Source of the DNA: WHSM01 sp050701635 | GTDB taxonomy: Bacteria > Actinomycetota > Actinomycetes > Mycobacteriales > Micromonosporaceae | NCBI GenBank assembly: GCA_050701635.1 | Contig: JBOGDF010000188.1 | Coordinates: 1-10,793 of the forward strand | Direction: 5' to 3' | DNA length: 10,793 nucleotides | Part shown: positions 1 to 6,421 of the stretch, piece by piece | How positions within the stretch are numbered: position 1 is the first letter of the stretch | Layout of the letters: the number at the start of each line of letters is the position of its first letter | Notes under the pieces: model-generated | What the model was told of the DNA's origin: nothing | What the model saw: only the letters and a program-made list of their open reading frames with translations | Databases searched by the model: none | Made by a program: the position numbers and the translations under genes

Positions 1-464
1 GCGTAGCCGGCTGCGGACCCACCGGCGACCCGCGCGTCAACGGCTCGGCCTCGCCGAGCCCGGCACCCAGCAGGAACCCCAGCGCGGCGGCGCCGGACGA
101 GCGGCAGGGCGCACCACTGCGGGCGTTCCCGACCTGCGGTCCGGCGCCCACCGCCGGGCCGGCGTCCGCCCGGGACGCGGTCAAGGGACTCGTACTGCCG
201 CCCGGCACGGTGGTCACCGGATCGACCCGGCAGGGCAAAACTTTGAACATTTCCGGGTACGTCGCGCTGACCCCGGTACGGATCCGGCAGTTCTACGAGA
301 AACGTACCGAGCTGACGTTCTACACCATCGAGGACGAGGTATTCGAAGCCGAGATCTTCTTCGGCCAGCCCGACGGGCGGCGGGCGTACGTGAAGGCGAA
401 GCCGGCCTGCCGTACCGCGAGCCGGCTGGTGATCGTGATCGCGTCGGCCGCATCACCGACATAA
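1..464 (+). CDS. Putative secreted lipoprotein, 5' end missing
   Basis: The reading frame is open from base 3 and ends with TAA at 462-464. Its first visible residues are V-A-G-C-G (bases 3-17), a good lipobox ([LVI][ASTVI][GAS]C). The cysteine at 12-14 would therefore be the lipidated first residue of a mature protein of about 150 residues, and only the signal peptide start lies outside the window. After the cysteine comes a low-complexity linker of about 35 residues rich in Ser, Pro, Ala and Gly, typical of actinobacterial surface lipoproteins. A compact domain of about 110 residues follows, with two more cysteines (in FPTCGP and KPACRT) that could form a disulfide. It contains beta-rich stretches such as ELTFYTIEDEVFEAEIFF. 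I do not recognise the domain, and no catalytic motif is visible. An internal GTG at 210 is in frame but would cut the linker from the domain, so it is not the start. Confidence 0.7.
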   Translation, partial: VAGCGPTGDPRVNGSASPSPAPSRNPSAAAPDERQGAPLRAFPTCGPAPTAGPASARDAVKGLVLPPGTVVTGSTRQGKTLNISGYVALTPVRIRQFYEKRTELTFYTIEDEVFEAEIFFGQPDGRRAYVKAKPACRTASRLVIVIASAASPT

Positions 465-561
465 CCTGGCATCCCGCCCGGCGCCGGAGGGCCTCCGAAC
501 CCTGCGCAACCCCAACGGGTGGTGACGTAGTAACGCTGGATCGAGCAGCGCCGATTTCTGG

Positions 562-596
562 GCAGCAACCCGCCTCAGCGGGCGGTTGCGCGCTGC
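562..596. terminator. Imperfect hairpin between the lipoprotein gene and the Asp-box gene
   Basis: GCAGC (562-566) can pair with GCTGC (592-596), AACC with GGTT (584-587), and CGC with GCG around a CTCA loop (574-577), with bulges on the right arm. There is no T-tract. It could end transcription of the lipoprotein gene or be a structure in the 5' leader of the next gene. The rest of the 175-base gap shows no clear promoter. Confidence 0.3.
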
Positions 597-628
597 ACAC
601 CACCCCGGACGCAGCGCAGTCCTTCCTC

Positions 629-634
629 AAGGAG
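629..634 (+). promoter_or_regulatory. Ribosome binding site deciding the start at 640
   Basis: AAGGAG lies 5 bases before ATG 640. The frame is open further upstream to a GTG at 586, but that start has no such site and would place 18 unlike residues before a normal signal peptide. Confidence 0.8.
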
Positions 635-639
635 CTCAG

Positions 640-2511
640 ATGGCACGTCGTACCCGCGGCCGGGCCGTGGCGGTCACCTCCGTCACGCTGCTCGTGCTCG
701 CCGGAGTGGGGGGTGGCACGGCAATCGCCGCGACACCCACGGGGGGCACGGTCTCACCGACCGCACCGGAAGTAACTTGGCAGGGCGCCACGTACGCCGC
801 TTCGGCGATCGTGGACCCGGCAGCCTGTATCGGCGGAGTCACCTGCGACGAGTACGCACTGACCGTCGACGTGCCGGCTTCGTACTGGAACGACAAGGTC
901 GGCGGCGCCGAGGTGAGCATCACCTGGGGCGACGTGAGCAACGACTTCGACCTCTACATCTACAACGCCGCCGGTGACACGGTGGCCTCCTCCGCCGCCG
1001 GAAGCACCACCAGCGAGTCGGCGGTGATCCCCAGCGCCTCCGGTACGTACACCGTGGTGGTGGTGCCGTGGCTGGTCACCAACTCGTCCTACCAGGGCGC
1101 GGCGAAGTTCGTCAGCCAGGCGATGCCCGACCCGGGCGGCCAGGTCGGCGGGCCCGCGGCGTACCGCGGCTACCAGACCAACGGCACGCTGCCGGCGACG
1201 ATGCCGCAGTCGACCCCGGCGAAGGCGCGCAAGTCCTCGCTGCCGATGTTCCGCTCCACCGACATCGGTCACGAGGCGGCGGAGCCCACCATCGGCGTCG
1301 ACACAACCGGTAACGCGTTCTACGCCGCCGGCGCCTTCGACGGACCGGCCGGCCTGGCGCGTACCGAGATCTGGCGCTCCACCGACAGCAACGCCTCCTG
1401 GTCCGAGGTGACCCCGATCGCCCCGGTGGTGGGCGAGGTCCCGCCGACCACGCTGGACCCGTACATCTGGGTGCACCCGGGACGCGACCGGGTGTTCTCG
1501 ATCGACCTGTACGTCGGCTGCTCCTACCTGTCGTACTCCGACAACAAGGGTCAGAGCTGGAACACCAACCCGCTGGCCTGCGGTGACTTCGTCAACGACC
1601 ACCAGACGCTGTTCTCCGGCCCGGCGCCGGCAGGGCTGCCGACGCTGGATCCGGCGTTCCCGGAAGCGCTCTACTACTGCTTCAACCGGGTCGCCGACTC
1701 GTCCTGCGGTCGTAGCCTCGACGGCGGCAAGACCTTCCTCAAGGCCGGGCTCCCGGCGTACGAGGGCGTCGACGAGAACGGGCAGCTGTGTGGCGGTCTG
1801 CACGGTCACGGGCAGGTTGACCCGCAGGGTCGCGTACTGCTGCCGAAGGGCCACTGCGGCGAGGCCACGCTGGCGATCTCCTCCGACGGAGCGATGACAT
1901 GGACCCGCAAGGTGGTGAGCCAGATCCCGATCTACGGGCACGAGGGGTCGATCGCCGCCGACAAGTCCGGCAACCTCTACTACGCGTTCCTGGACGAGCG
2001 GGACCAGCTGCCGTACCTGACGGTCTCCCGGGACCACGGCCAGACCTGGAGCAACGCCATCATGGTCGCGCCGCCGGCGGTCAAGGAGGCGCAGTTCGCG
2101 CATGTGGTCGCCGGTGACGACGGCCGGATCGCGATCAGCTTCGTCGGCAACCGCTCCGGCGACGACAGTGACCCGAGCCGGCCGTGGGACCACTACGTGA
2201 CCATCACCGAGAACGCGCTGGCGACCAGCCCGTTGTGGCTGTCGAACATCACCAACGCGCAGGGCGACCCGGTACACCGGGGCGAGTGCGCCGGACGGTG
2301 CGGCAACATGTTCGACTTCCTCGACGTGGTCCTGTCGCCGGTGGACGGCTCGGTCTGGGCCACCGTGGTGGACACCTGCACCGACGCGAAGAACGGTTGC
2401 GCCAGCAACCCGTCGAACGGCCCGGAGGACGCCCGGGGCATCGCGATCAGCCAGATCGCCGGCCCCATGCTGTACGCCACGATGCCGTGCACCAACCCCC
2501 GGAAGTGCTGA
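640..2511 (+). CDS. Secreted PPC-domain, Asp-box (BNR/sialidase-fold) protein
   Basis: This is a protein of 623 residues. Residues 1-31 form a Sec signal peptide: Arg-rich start, hydrophobic core TLLVLAGVGG, and cleavage after an AIA or IAA motif. Residues about 52-142 resemble a bacterial pre-peptidase C-terminal (PPC) beta-sandwich, with the NDFDLYIYNAAGD core. The rest has five Asp-box motifs (S-x-D-x-G-x-x-W type) near residues 246-254, 299-307, 359-366, 414-421 and 463-470, so it should fold as a six-bladed beta-propeller like sialidases and other exo-glycosidases. Fourteen cysteines suggest several disulfides, in keeping with export. I could not find the FRIP motif of true sialidases, so a sugar-cleaving activity is possible but not shown; it may only bind ligand. 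Its start is set by AAGGAG at 629-634. It is the only gene between the upstream lipoprotein gene and a strong convergent terminator. Confidence 0.8.
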   Translation: MARRTRGRAVAVTSVTLLVLAGVGGGTAIAATPTGGTVSPTAPEVTWQGATYAASAIVDPAACIGGVTCDEYALTVDVPASYWNDKVGGAEVSITWGDVSNDFDLYIYNAAGDTVASSAAGSTTSESAVIPSASGTYTVVVVPWLVTNSSYQGAAKFVSQAMPDPGGQVGGPAAYRGYQTNGTLPATMPQSTPAKARKSSLPMFRSTDIGHEAAEPTIGVDTTGNAFYAAGAFDGPAGLARTEIWRSTDSNASWSEVTPIAPVVGEVPPTTLDPYIWVHPGRDRVFSIDLYVGCSYLSYSDNKGQSWNTNPLACGDFVNDHQTLFSGPAPAGLPTLDPAFPEALYYCFNRVADSSCGRSLDGGKTFLKAGLPAYEGVDENGQLCGGLHGHGQVDPQGRVLLPKGHCGEATLAISSDGAMTWTRKVVSQIPIYGHEGSIAADKSGNLYYAFLDERDQLPYLTVSRDHGQTWSNAIMVAPPAVKEAQFAHVVAGDDGRIAISFVGNRSGDDSDPSRPWDHYVTITENALATSPLWLSNITNAQGDPVHRGECAGRCGNMFDFLDVVLSPVDGSVWATVVDTCTDAKNGCASNPSNGPEDARGIAISQIAGPMLYATMPCTNPRKC

Positions 2512-2528
2512 CCGGCGGGTGACCTGCT

Positions 2529-2561
2529 GAGGCCCTGGCGGGCGTACGCCGCCAGGGCCTC
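2529..2561. terminator. Bidirectional hairpin terminator between convergent genes
   Basis: GAGGCCCTGGC (2529-2539) pairs perfectly with GCCAGGGCCTC (2551-2561). Two more G-C pairs (2540-2541 with 2549-2550) give a 13-base stem with a 7-base loop. It lies between stop codons at 2511 and 2575 of converging genes. No T-tract follows on either side, as is common in high-GC actinobacteria. Confidence 0.8.
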
Positions 2562-2574
2562 GGTGCGTGTCAGG

Positions 2575-3408
2575 TCATGCCGGGGCACCGGGCACCGAGC
2601 CGGTGACGAAGCCGGCCAGCACCGGGGCGAGCTTGGCGGGCTTCACCGCGTGGCCCACACCTTCCTGCACCACCAGCTCGGCGCTGGGCAGCACCTCGGC
2701 GAGCGCCCGCGAGCCCTGCCGCAGCGGCGACGGCGACTTGGAGCCGTACACCACCTGCGCCGGCATCGAGACCGGGGCGAACTCCGCCGGGTCGAGCGCA
2801 GCGCCGTACATGGTGTGCTTGCCGAGGGCGGCCCAGTCGTAGCCGAGGGTGTGGGCGTTGGCGAGCAGGCCCTTCCACATCGGCATCACTCGCATCGTCC
2901 AGACCACAAAGGACGGTACGCCGATCGCGTTGCGCATGAAGTGCTTCACCGCGCCCGCCCGGTCGCCCGCAGCCACCAGCTCGTCCTGCCGCTCGGCGTA
3001 GTCGGGGGTCGGGTAGTTGTGGCCGGGGTCGACCATGAACGGCACCTCGTACACCGAGACCCGGTTGACGCCGATGCCGGCGGCCGCGGCGCGCACCGCG
3101 AGCGCGCCCCCGGAGGACCAGCCCCAGATCGCCGCCGAGCCGCCTTCCGCCTCGATCAACGCGGAGATGTCCTCGATCTCGCGCTGCAGCAGGTCAGCGT
3201 CGGTGGCGGCGCCGTTGTCGGTGGAGTCGCCACGCCCGCGCCGGTCGTAGTTGATCACGGTGCAGCGGTCGGAGAGCAGCCGCGCCAGCTCCCGCATCTC
3301 CGGCGAGCTGCGGTCCGCCAGTGCCGGCGCCACCAGGACCACCACCGGCCCGCTGCCGGTGCGGTCGTACGCGATCGTGCTGCCGTCCTTCGACGTCACT
3401 GTGTGCAT
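2575..3408 (-). CDS. Alpha/beta hydrolase
   Basis: This 277-residue protein has the usual length for a soluble alpha/beta-fold hydrolase. The strand-turn VVVLVAPAL (22-30) carries the oxyanion-hole region, and YDRRGRGDS (54-62) matches the typical loop after strand 4. The nucleophile elbow G-W-S-S-G places the catalytic serine at Ser98, and the histidine is His253 in GVGHAVKP. The position where most family members carry the acid reads YGSKSPSP (221-228), with Ser instead of Asp. The acid may be supplied elsewhere, perhaps Glu121 in YEVPF after strand 5. The substrate cannot be told from sequence. ATG 3408 has AAGGGG 7 bases upstream. It lies 84 bases downstream of vapC on the same strand and ends at a shared terminator, so it could be read alone or by read-through from vapBC. 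Confidence 0.85.
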   Translation of the reverse strand: MHTVTSKDGSTIAYDRTGSGPVVVLVAPALADRSSPEMRELARLLSDRCTVINYDRRGRGDSTDNGAATDADLLQREIEDISALIEAEGGSAAIWGWSSGGALAVRAAAAGIGVNRVSVYEVPFMVDPGHNYPTPDYAERQDELVAAGDRAGAVKHFMRNAIGVPSFVVWTMRVMPMWKGLLANAHTLGYDWAALGKHTMYGAALDPAEFAPVSMPAQVVYGSKSPSPLRQGSRALAEVLPSAELVVQEGVGHAVKPAKLAPVLAGFVTGSVPGAPA

Positions 3409-3415
3409 CGGAGTT

Positions 3416-3421
3416 CCCCTT
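3416..3421 (-). promoter_or_regulatory. Ribosome binding site of the alpha/beta hydrolase gene
   Basis: On the minus strand AAGGGG ends 7 bases before ATG 3408. This gene is thus read with a leader, unlike the leaderless genes nearby. No convincing -10 hexamer was found in the 84-base gap to vapC. Confidence 0.6.
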
Positions 3422-3492
3422 GTCCTGCGTGTCTGGTCGTCGCAGGGGTAGACCGGGCCGATCCGGAAAACTCATCGCACCCAGGCCGCCGC

Positions 3493-3942
3493 CTATCTCA
3501 CCGACTCCACCGCACAGGGCAGGTTCGGCGCGGATGCCAGGCGCTTGTCATCAGTCAACAGTACGACGTTCAGCGCGGCGGCGAGCGCGACGTACAGGCC
3601 GTCGTAGAACGTGACGTTGTCGCGTAGCCGCCAGGCCGCTGCGGCGAGCGCGCCGCGATGGTCGTGGCGGAGATCGACCAAAGCCGGTGCCGTGTGCAGT
3701 ACGGCCTCGGCGTGCGCCCGTGACATCTCGCCCCGGTGCGCCATCCGGCGCAGCACGTTGCCCAGCTCGGCGTCGATCAGGTGCGGAGCGTGGCAAGTGT
3801 CCCTGCCGAGTCGCTTCCGTAGGCCACGAGCGTGCGGGACATCATCGGTGGTCGCGAAGATCAGCGCCGAGGCATCGACGACAACCGCCGCCGGTGCGGG
3901 CTCGATCGACTCGGAGGCAACCGCGGCACCGATCTCGCCCAT
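3493..3942 (-). CDS. vapC: VapC-type PIN-domain ribonuclease toxin
   Basis: This 149-residue PIN-domain protein shows the four acidic positions of the Mg-dependent nuclease: Asp23 in VVVDASAL, Glu59 in DAELGNVL, Asp114 in TFYDGLYVALA, and Asp131/132 in LLTDDKRL. Family members are single-strand RNases that block translation by cutting tRNA or rRNA when the antitoxin is lost; the target here cannot be predicted. About 18 residues precede the PIN core, slightly more than in minimal VapC proteins. The start is supported by coupling: the vapB stop and this ATG overlap by one base (TGATG at 3944-3940). It is co-transcribed with vapB. Confidence 0.88.
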   Translation of the reverse strand: MGEIGAAVASESIEPAPAAVVVDASALIFATTDDVPHARGLRKRLGRDTCHAPHLIDAELGNVLRRMAHRGEMSRAHAEAVLHTAPALVDLRHDHRGALAAAAWRLRDNVTFYDGLYVALAAALNVVLLTDDKRLASAPNLPCAVESVR

Positions 3943-4178
3943 CAGCGCCGATCCGCTTCGATGTCCCGCACGATGTCGTCAGCGGACGCACCGACCGGCC
4001 CGTACTTCGCCAGCGCGGCCTCGATGGACGCGACCGCCTCGTGCTTCGCCGGTCGGTTCGCCATCTCGACGATCTGGTCCCGCATGTACGCCTGGATCGA
4101 CTTGCCCTCGGCACGGGCGCGGCGCCGGATCACCTCGTACGCCCGCTCAGGAATCTCTCGCACTTGAATCGTCGCCAT
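3942..4178 (-). CDS. vapB: VapB-type ribbon-helix-helix antitoxin
   Basis: This is a 78-residue protein. Residues 1-42 look like an Arc/MetJ-type ribbon-helix-helix domain: a short N-terminal strand IQVREIPE, then helix AYEVIRRRARAEG, a turn with Ser27, and helix IQAYMRDQIVEMA. The C-terminal part (about 43-78) is acidic and helical, ending GASADDIVRDIEADRR, as expected of the tail that plugs the PIN active site. It should bind VapC and, as a complex, repress its own promoter. ATG 4178 lies 6 bases after a TACTCT hexamer and has no ribosome binding site, so the mRNA is probably leaderless. The frame stays open far upstream inside phoU, but those residues are a phoU shadow. Confidence 0.85.
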   Translation of the reverse strand: MATIQVREIPERAYEVIRRRARAEGKSIQAYMRDQIVEMANRPAKHEAVASIEAALAKYGPVGASADDIVRDIEADRR

Positions 4179-4215
4179 AGCGCCAGAGTAGCGCAACAGC
4201 GCTGAAGTAGCGCTA
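4178..4215. promoter_or_regulatory. Repeated AGCGC operator of vapBC
   Basis: On the plus strand the core AGCGC occurs at 4179, 4190, 4198 and 4209, with steps of 11, 8 and 11 bases. Two of the copies are exact palindromes: CAGCGCTG (4197-4204) and TAGCGCTA (4208-4215). The other two are TAGCGC at 4178 and 4189. The array covers the vapB start, its -10 element and the upstream region. The regular spacing on one DNA face fits paired ribbon-helix-helix dimers, so self-repression by VapB-VapC is inferred. The phoU stop codon (4213-4215) lies inside the last palindrome. Confidence 0.6.
4185..4190 (-). promoter_or_regulatory. Leaderless -10 element of vapBC
   Basis: On the minus strand TACTCT (4190-4185) is followed by exactly six bases (GGCGCT) and then ATG 4178, so transcription should start on or next to the start codon. 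No good -35 is visible. The hexamer overlaps the AGCGC repeats described for 4178-4215. Confidence 0.65.
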
Positions 4216-4854
4216 CACGACGGTTTCGCCGGTGACCAGGTACGCGATCTGCTTGCCGGCGTTGACGGCGTGGTCGGCGTACCGCTCGTAGAACCGGCCG
4301 AGCAGGGTGATGTCGATGGCGGCTTCCACGCCGTGGGTCCAGTCGCCCAGCACCACCTCGAACAGCTTGCGGTGCAGCGCGTCCATCTGGTCGTCGTCGC
4401 GCTCCAGCTCCAGCGCCTTGGAGGTGTCGCGGGTGTCCAGCACCAGGGTGGCCTTGTCCGCCATCCGGTACGCCACCTCACCCATCTCCCGGAACACGTC
4501 CACCAGCTCCGGCGGTACGGCAGGATGCGGGTGCCGCATCAACACGATCTTGGCGACGTGCTGCGCGAGGTCGCCCATCCGCTCCAGGTCACCGGCGATC
4601 TTCAGCGCGGTCAGCACCATCCGCAGGTCGCCGGCGACCGGCGCCTGACGGGCCAGCAGCTCGGTGGCCCGCTCCTCGACCCGCTGGTGCAGCGCGTCCA
4701 CCTTGGCGTCGCCGGCCACCACGATGTCGGCCACCGGGCGGTTGACGTCGAGCAACGCCTGCGTGGCCTCCTGCATGTTGCCGCGCACCGAGACGCCCAT
4801 CGAGACCAACAGCTGGCCCAGCTCGGCCAGATCGGTCTGGAAACCTTCGCGCAT
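4213..4854 (-). CDS. phoU: Phosphate signalling protein PhoU
   Basis: This 213-residue protein has the normal length for PhoU, an all-helical cytoplasmic protein made of two three-helix repeats. The metal-binding-type motif appears in each half: ALKIAGDLERMGDLAQHVAK in the first, and LLGRFYERYADHAVNAGKQI in the second. PhoU couples the Pst phosphate transporter to the sensor kinase and keeps the kinase quiet when phosphate is plentiful. No pst genes lie in the window. ATG 4854 is chosen over an upstream start at 4899 because GAGGAG (4865-4860) sits 5 bases before it and the family begins near MREGFQ. It is divergent from senX3, as phoU is from phoR-phoP in Streptomyces, and is followed 34 bases later by vapBC. 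Confidence 0.93.
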   Translation of the reverse strand: MREGFQTDLAELGQLLVSMGVSVRGNMQEATQALLDVNRPVADIVVAGDAKVDALHQRVEERATELLARQAPVAGDLRMVLTALKIAGDLERMGDLAQHVAKIVLMRHPHPAVPPELVDVFREMGEVAYRMADKATLVLDTRDTSKALELERDDDQMDALHRKLFEVVLGDWTHGVEAAIDITLLGRFYERYADHAVNAGKQIAYLVTGETVV

Positions 4855-4859
4855 CGCTG

Positions 4860-4865
4860 CTCCTC
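4860..4865 (-). promoter_or_regulatory. Ribosome binding site of phoU
   Basis: GAGGAG on the minus strand lies 5 bases before ATG 4854 and decides between this start and an in-frame ATG at 4899. Further upstream a GATACT hexamer (4893-4888) could be the -10 element, but no matching -35 is clear. Confidence 0.75.
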
Positions 4866-4965
4866 GCCGTTTGGTACGACACCGATGAGTATCCGTCACC
4901 GGGGTTCCCCGAGCACGTACGGTAGCTCCGCCAACCCGGGATGCTCGCGACGCTACAGTCCGCCC

Positions 4966-4993
4966 GGCGTACGTCCGGTGAACAGCTGTGAAC
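4966..4993. promoter_or_regulatory. PHO-box-like direct repeats between phoU and senX3
   Basis: GTGAAC occurs at 4978-4983 and again at 4988-4993, exactly 10 bases apart; on the minus strand this reads GTTCAC-AGCT-GTTCACC. A weaker third unit, GGCGTAC (4966-4972), lies 11 bases before GGTGAAC (4977-4983). Direct repeats of GTTCACC-like units about 11 bases apart are the known binding sites of the OmpR-type phosphate regulators in actinobacteria (PHO boxes). It lies 123 bases before phoU and 94 bases before the senX3 start, so RegX3 may control either or both. A TACAGT hexamer (4954-4959) nearby could be an extra plus-strand -10. Confidence 0.6.
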
Positions 4994-5074
4994 GAGACTC
5001 GTCCGGCCGATGAACTTTGCCGGCCGGCGTACCGTTATGTCCCGTTTTCCGAGTCACCTGCCGGTAACCCGGCC

Positions 5075-5080
5075 TACGAT
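5075..5080 (+). promoter_or_regulatory. Leaderless -10 element of senX3
   Basis: TACGAT is followed by exactly six bases (CGCCTC) and then GTG 5087. This places the transcription start on the start codon. A -35 is not obvious; GAGTCA at 5051-5056 is a weak candidate. Confidence 0.7.
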
Positions 5081-5086
5081 CGCCTC

Positions 5087-6421
5087 GTGGATGTCGCCGG
5101 AGCCTTCACCGTGGGTGCCGCGGTGGGTGCGGTCGCTGGAATCGCCGTCGGAGTGGTCGCGTGGAGCGCCCGCCGCCGGAGCGACCACGCGCCCGCCGGA
5201 AACAGCACGCCACCCGCTGCCGCGCCGGCCCTCGCCACGCCCGCCGACCCCGCCGTGCCCGACGCCGACACCGCGCCCGACGCCGACGCCGGCAACGCGG
5301 CGGCGCGCGTACCCCCGGATGCTTCTACTGTGGACGGTCTGGCACGGCTCAGCCTGGACGTGCTGCGGGTGGGGGTGCTGGTGCTCAGCCCCGACGACGA
5401 GGTGACCTTCGCCAATCCGGGCGCCCGGCAGCTCGGCCTGATCTCCGACACAGAGGGGCGGGCCCGGGTCGGCCACTCGGTGCTGCGCTCGATCGCCGGC
5501 CGGGTACGCCGTTCCGGCGTCACCCGAGACGTCGAGCTCGAGCTACCGATGGGCCAGGGCGAACCACTCGGGGTACGGGTACGCGCCGTCGCGCTGGGCA
5601 ACGACCACGTCGCCGTCGAGGTCGAGGACATGACCGAGGCGCACCGGGTGGCCCGGGTACGCCGCGACTTCGTGGCCAACGTCAGCCACGAGCTGAAGAC
5701 CCCGGTGGGCGCACTGCAGCTGCTGTCCGAGGCGCTGCTGGACGCCACCGACGACCCCGAGGCGGCGCGCCGGTTCGCCGAGCGGATCCAGCACGAGTCG
5801 ACCCGGCTCGGCCGGCTGGTCTCCGAGCTGCTCGAGCTGTCCCGGCTGCAGGGCGGCGAACCGCTGCCCGACGCCGAGGTGGTGGCGCTGGACCGGATCG
5901 TCAACGAGGTGCTGGACCGCAGCCGTACCGCCGCCAGCGCCAAGGAGATCACGATCCAGATCGGCGGCCGGCGGGGCCTGAAGATGTACGGCCACGAGCG
6001 GCTGCTGGTGACCGCGGTCGCCAACCTGGTGGATAACGCGATCGCGTACAGCCCGGAGAACACCGTGGTGACGATCGCCGCGGAACGCGCCGGCGAGGAC
6101 GTCGAGCTGTCGGTCACCGACGAGGGCATCGGGATCGCCGCAAAGGACCAGGGCCGGATCTTCGAGCGCTTCTACCGCGCCGACCCGGCCCGCTCCCGGG
6201 CCACCGGCGGCACCGGCCTGGGGCTGGCGATCGTGAAGCACATCGCCACCAACCACGGCGGCCAGGTGTCCGTACGCAGCACGCTGGGCCGGGGATCGAC
6301 GTTCACTCTCCGGTTGCCGGCCAGCCCGGCCGATGCCCACGCCGCGCCGGACGAGGTCAACTCCGTACCGAGAAAATCCCAGGGACCGAACCGTCCCGTG
6401 ACAACCGAGGTGAGGCAGTAA
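5087..6421 (+). CDS. senX3: Phosphate-limitation sensor histidine kinase SenX3
   Basis: This is a 444-residue membrane histidine kinase. One hydrophobic segment (about 4-26) anchors it, and a Pro/Ala/Asp-rich linker (33-80) follows. A PAS-like domain (about 83-182) comes next, then the HisKA domain with phospho-acceptor His201 in FVANVSHELKTP. The ATPase domain shows the N box NLVDN (313-317), the G1 box DEGIG (345-349), the F box RIFERFYRAD and the G2 box GGTGLGL (374-380). It should autophosphorylate and pass phosphate to RegX3 when phosphate is scarce, with PhoU restraining it. The frame opens at GTG 4988, which would add 33 unlike residues; GTG 5087 is preferred because of the leaderless -10 at 5075-5080 and because the membrane segment then starts the protein. 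regX3 begins on the base after its stop. The paralogous Streptomyces name would be phoR. Confidence 0.93.
   Translation: MDVAGAFTVGAAVGAVAGIAVGVVAWSARRRSDHAPAGNSTPPAAAPALATPADPAVPDADTAPDADAGNAAARVPPDASTVDGLARLSLDVLRVGVLVLSPDDEVTFANPGARQLGLISDTEGRARVGHSVLRSIAGRVRRSGVTRDVELELPMGQGEPLGVRVRAVALGNDHVAVEVEDMTEAHRVARVRRDFVANVSHELKTPVGALQLLSEALLDATDDPEAARRFAERIQHESTRLGRLVSELLELSRLQGGEPLPDAEVVALDRIVNEVLDRSRTAASAKEITIQIGGRRGLKMYGHERLLVTAVANLVDNAIAYSPENTVVTIAAERAGEDVELSVTDEGIGIAAKDQGRIFERFYRADPARSRATGGTGLGLAIVKHIATNHGGQVSVRSTLGRGSTFTLRLPASPADAHAAPDEVNSVPRKSQGPNRPVTTEVRQ
6407..6415 (+). promoter_or_regulatory. Ribosome binding site of regX3 inside the end of senX3
   Basis: GAGGTGAGG lies 6 bases before GTG 6422 and within the last codons of senX3. 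The senX3 TAA (6419-6421) directly abuts the regX3 GTG, so the two are translationally coupled in one operon. Confidence 0.75.

Noticed and set aside
754..2277. 507-residue open frame on the minus strand opposite the Asp-box gene
   Set aside because: Arg/Val/Gly-rich low-quality translation in the antisense frame of a well-supported gene; typical of high-GC DNA.
3409..3492. Separate promoter for the hydrolase gene
   Set aside because: Only weak TACCCC-like hexamers were seen and no -35, so read-through from vapBC cannot be excluded and no promoter was listed.
2563..3627. 354-residue plus-strand open frame opposite the hydrolase and vapC
   Set aside because: His/Arg/Gly/Val-rich shadow with no ribosome binding site at its start, overlapping a terminator arm.
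4179..4481. N-terminal extension of vapB into phoU
   Set aside because: The added residues are an alternative-frame reading of phoU, and the leaderless -10 sits exactly before ATG 4178.
4988..5086. Upstream GTG 4988 as the start of senX3
   Set aside because: It adds 33 residues unlike the family, lies within the PHO-box-like repeat, and is outscored by GTG 5087 with its exactly placed TACGAT.
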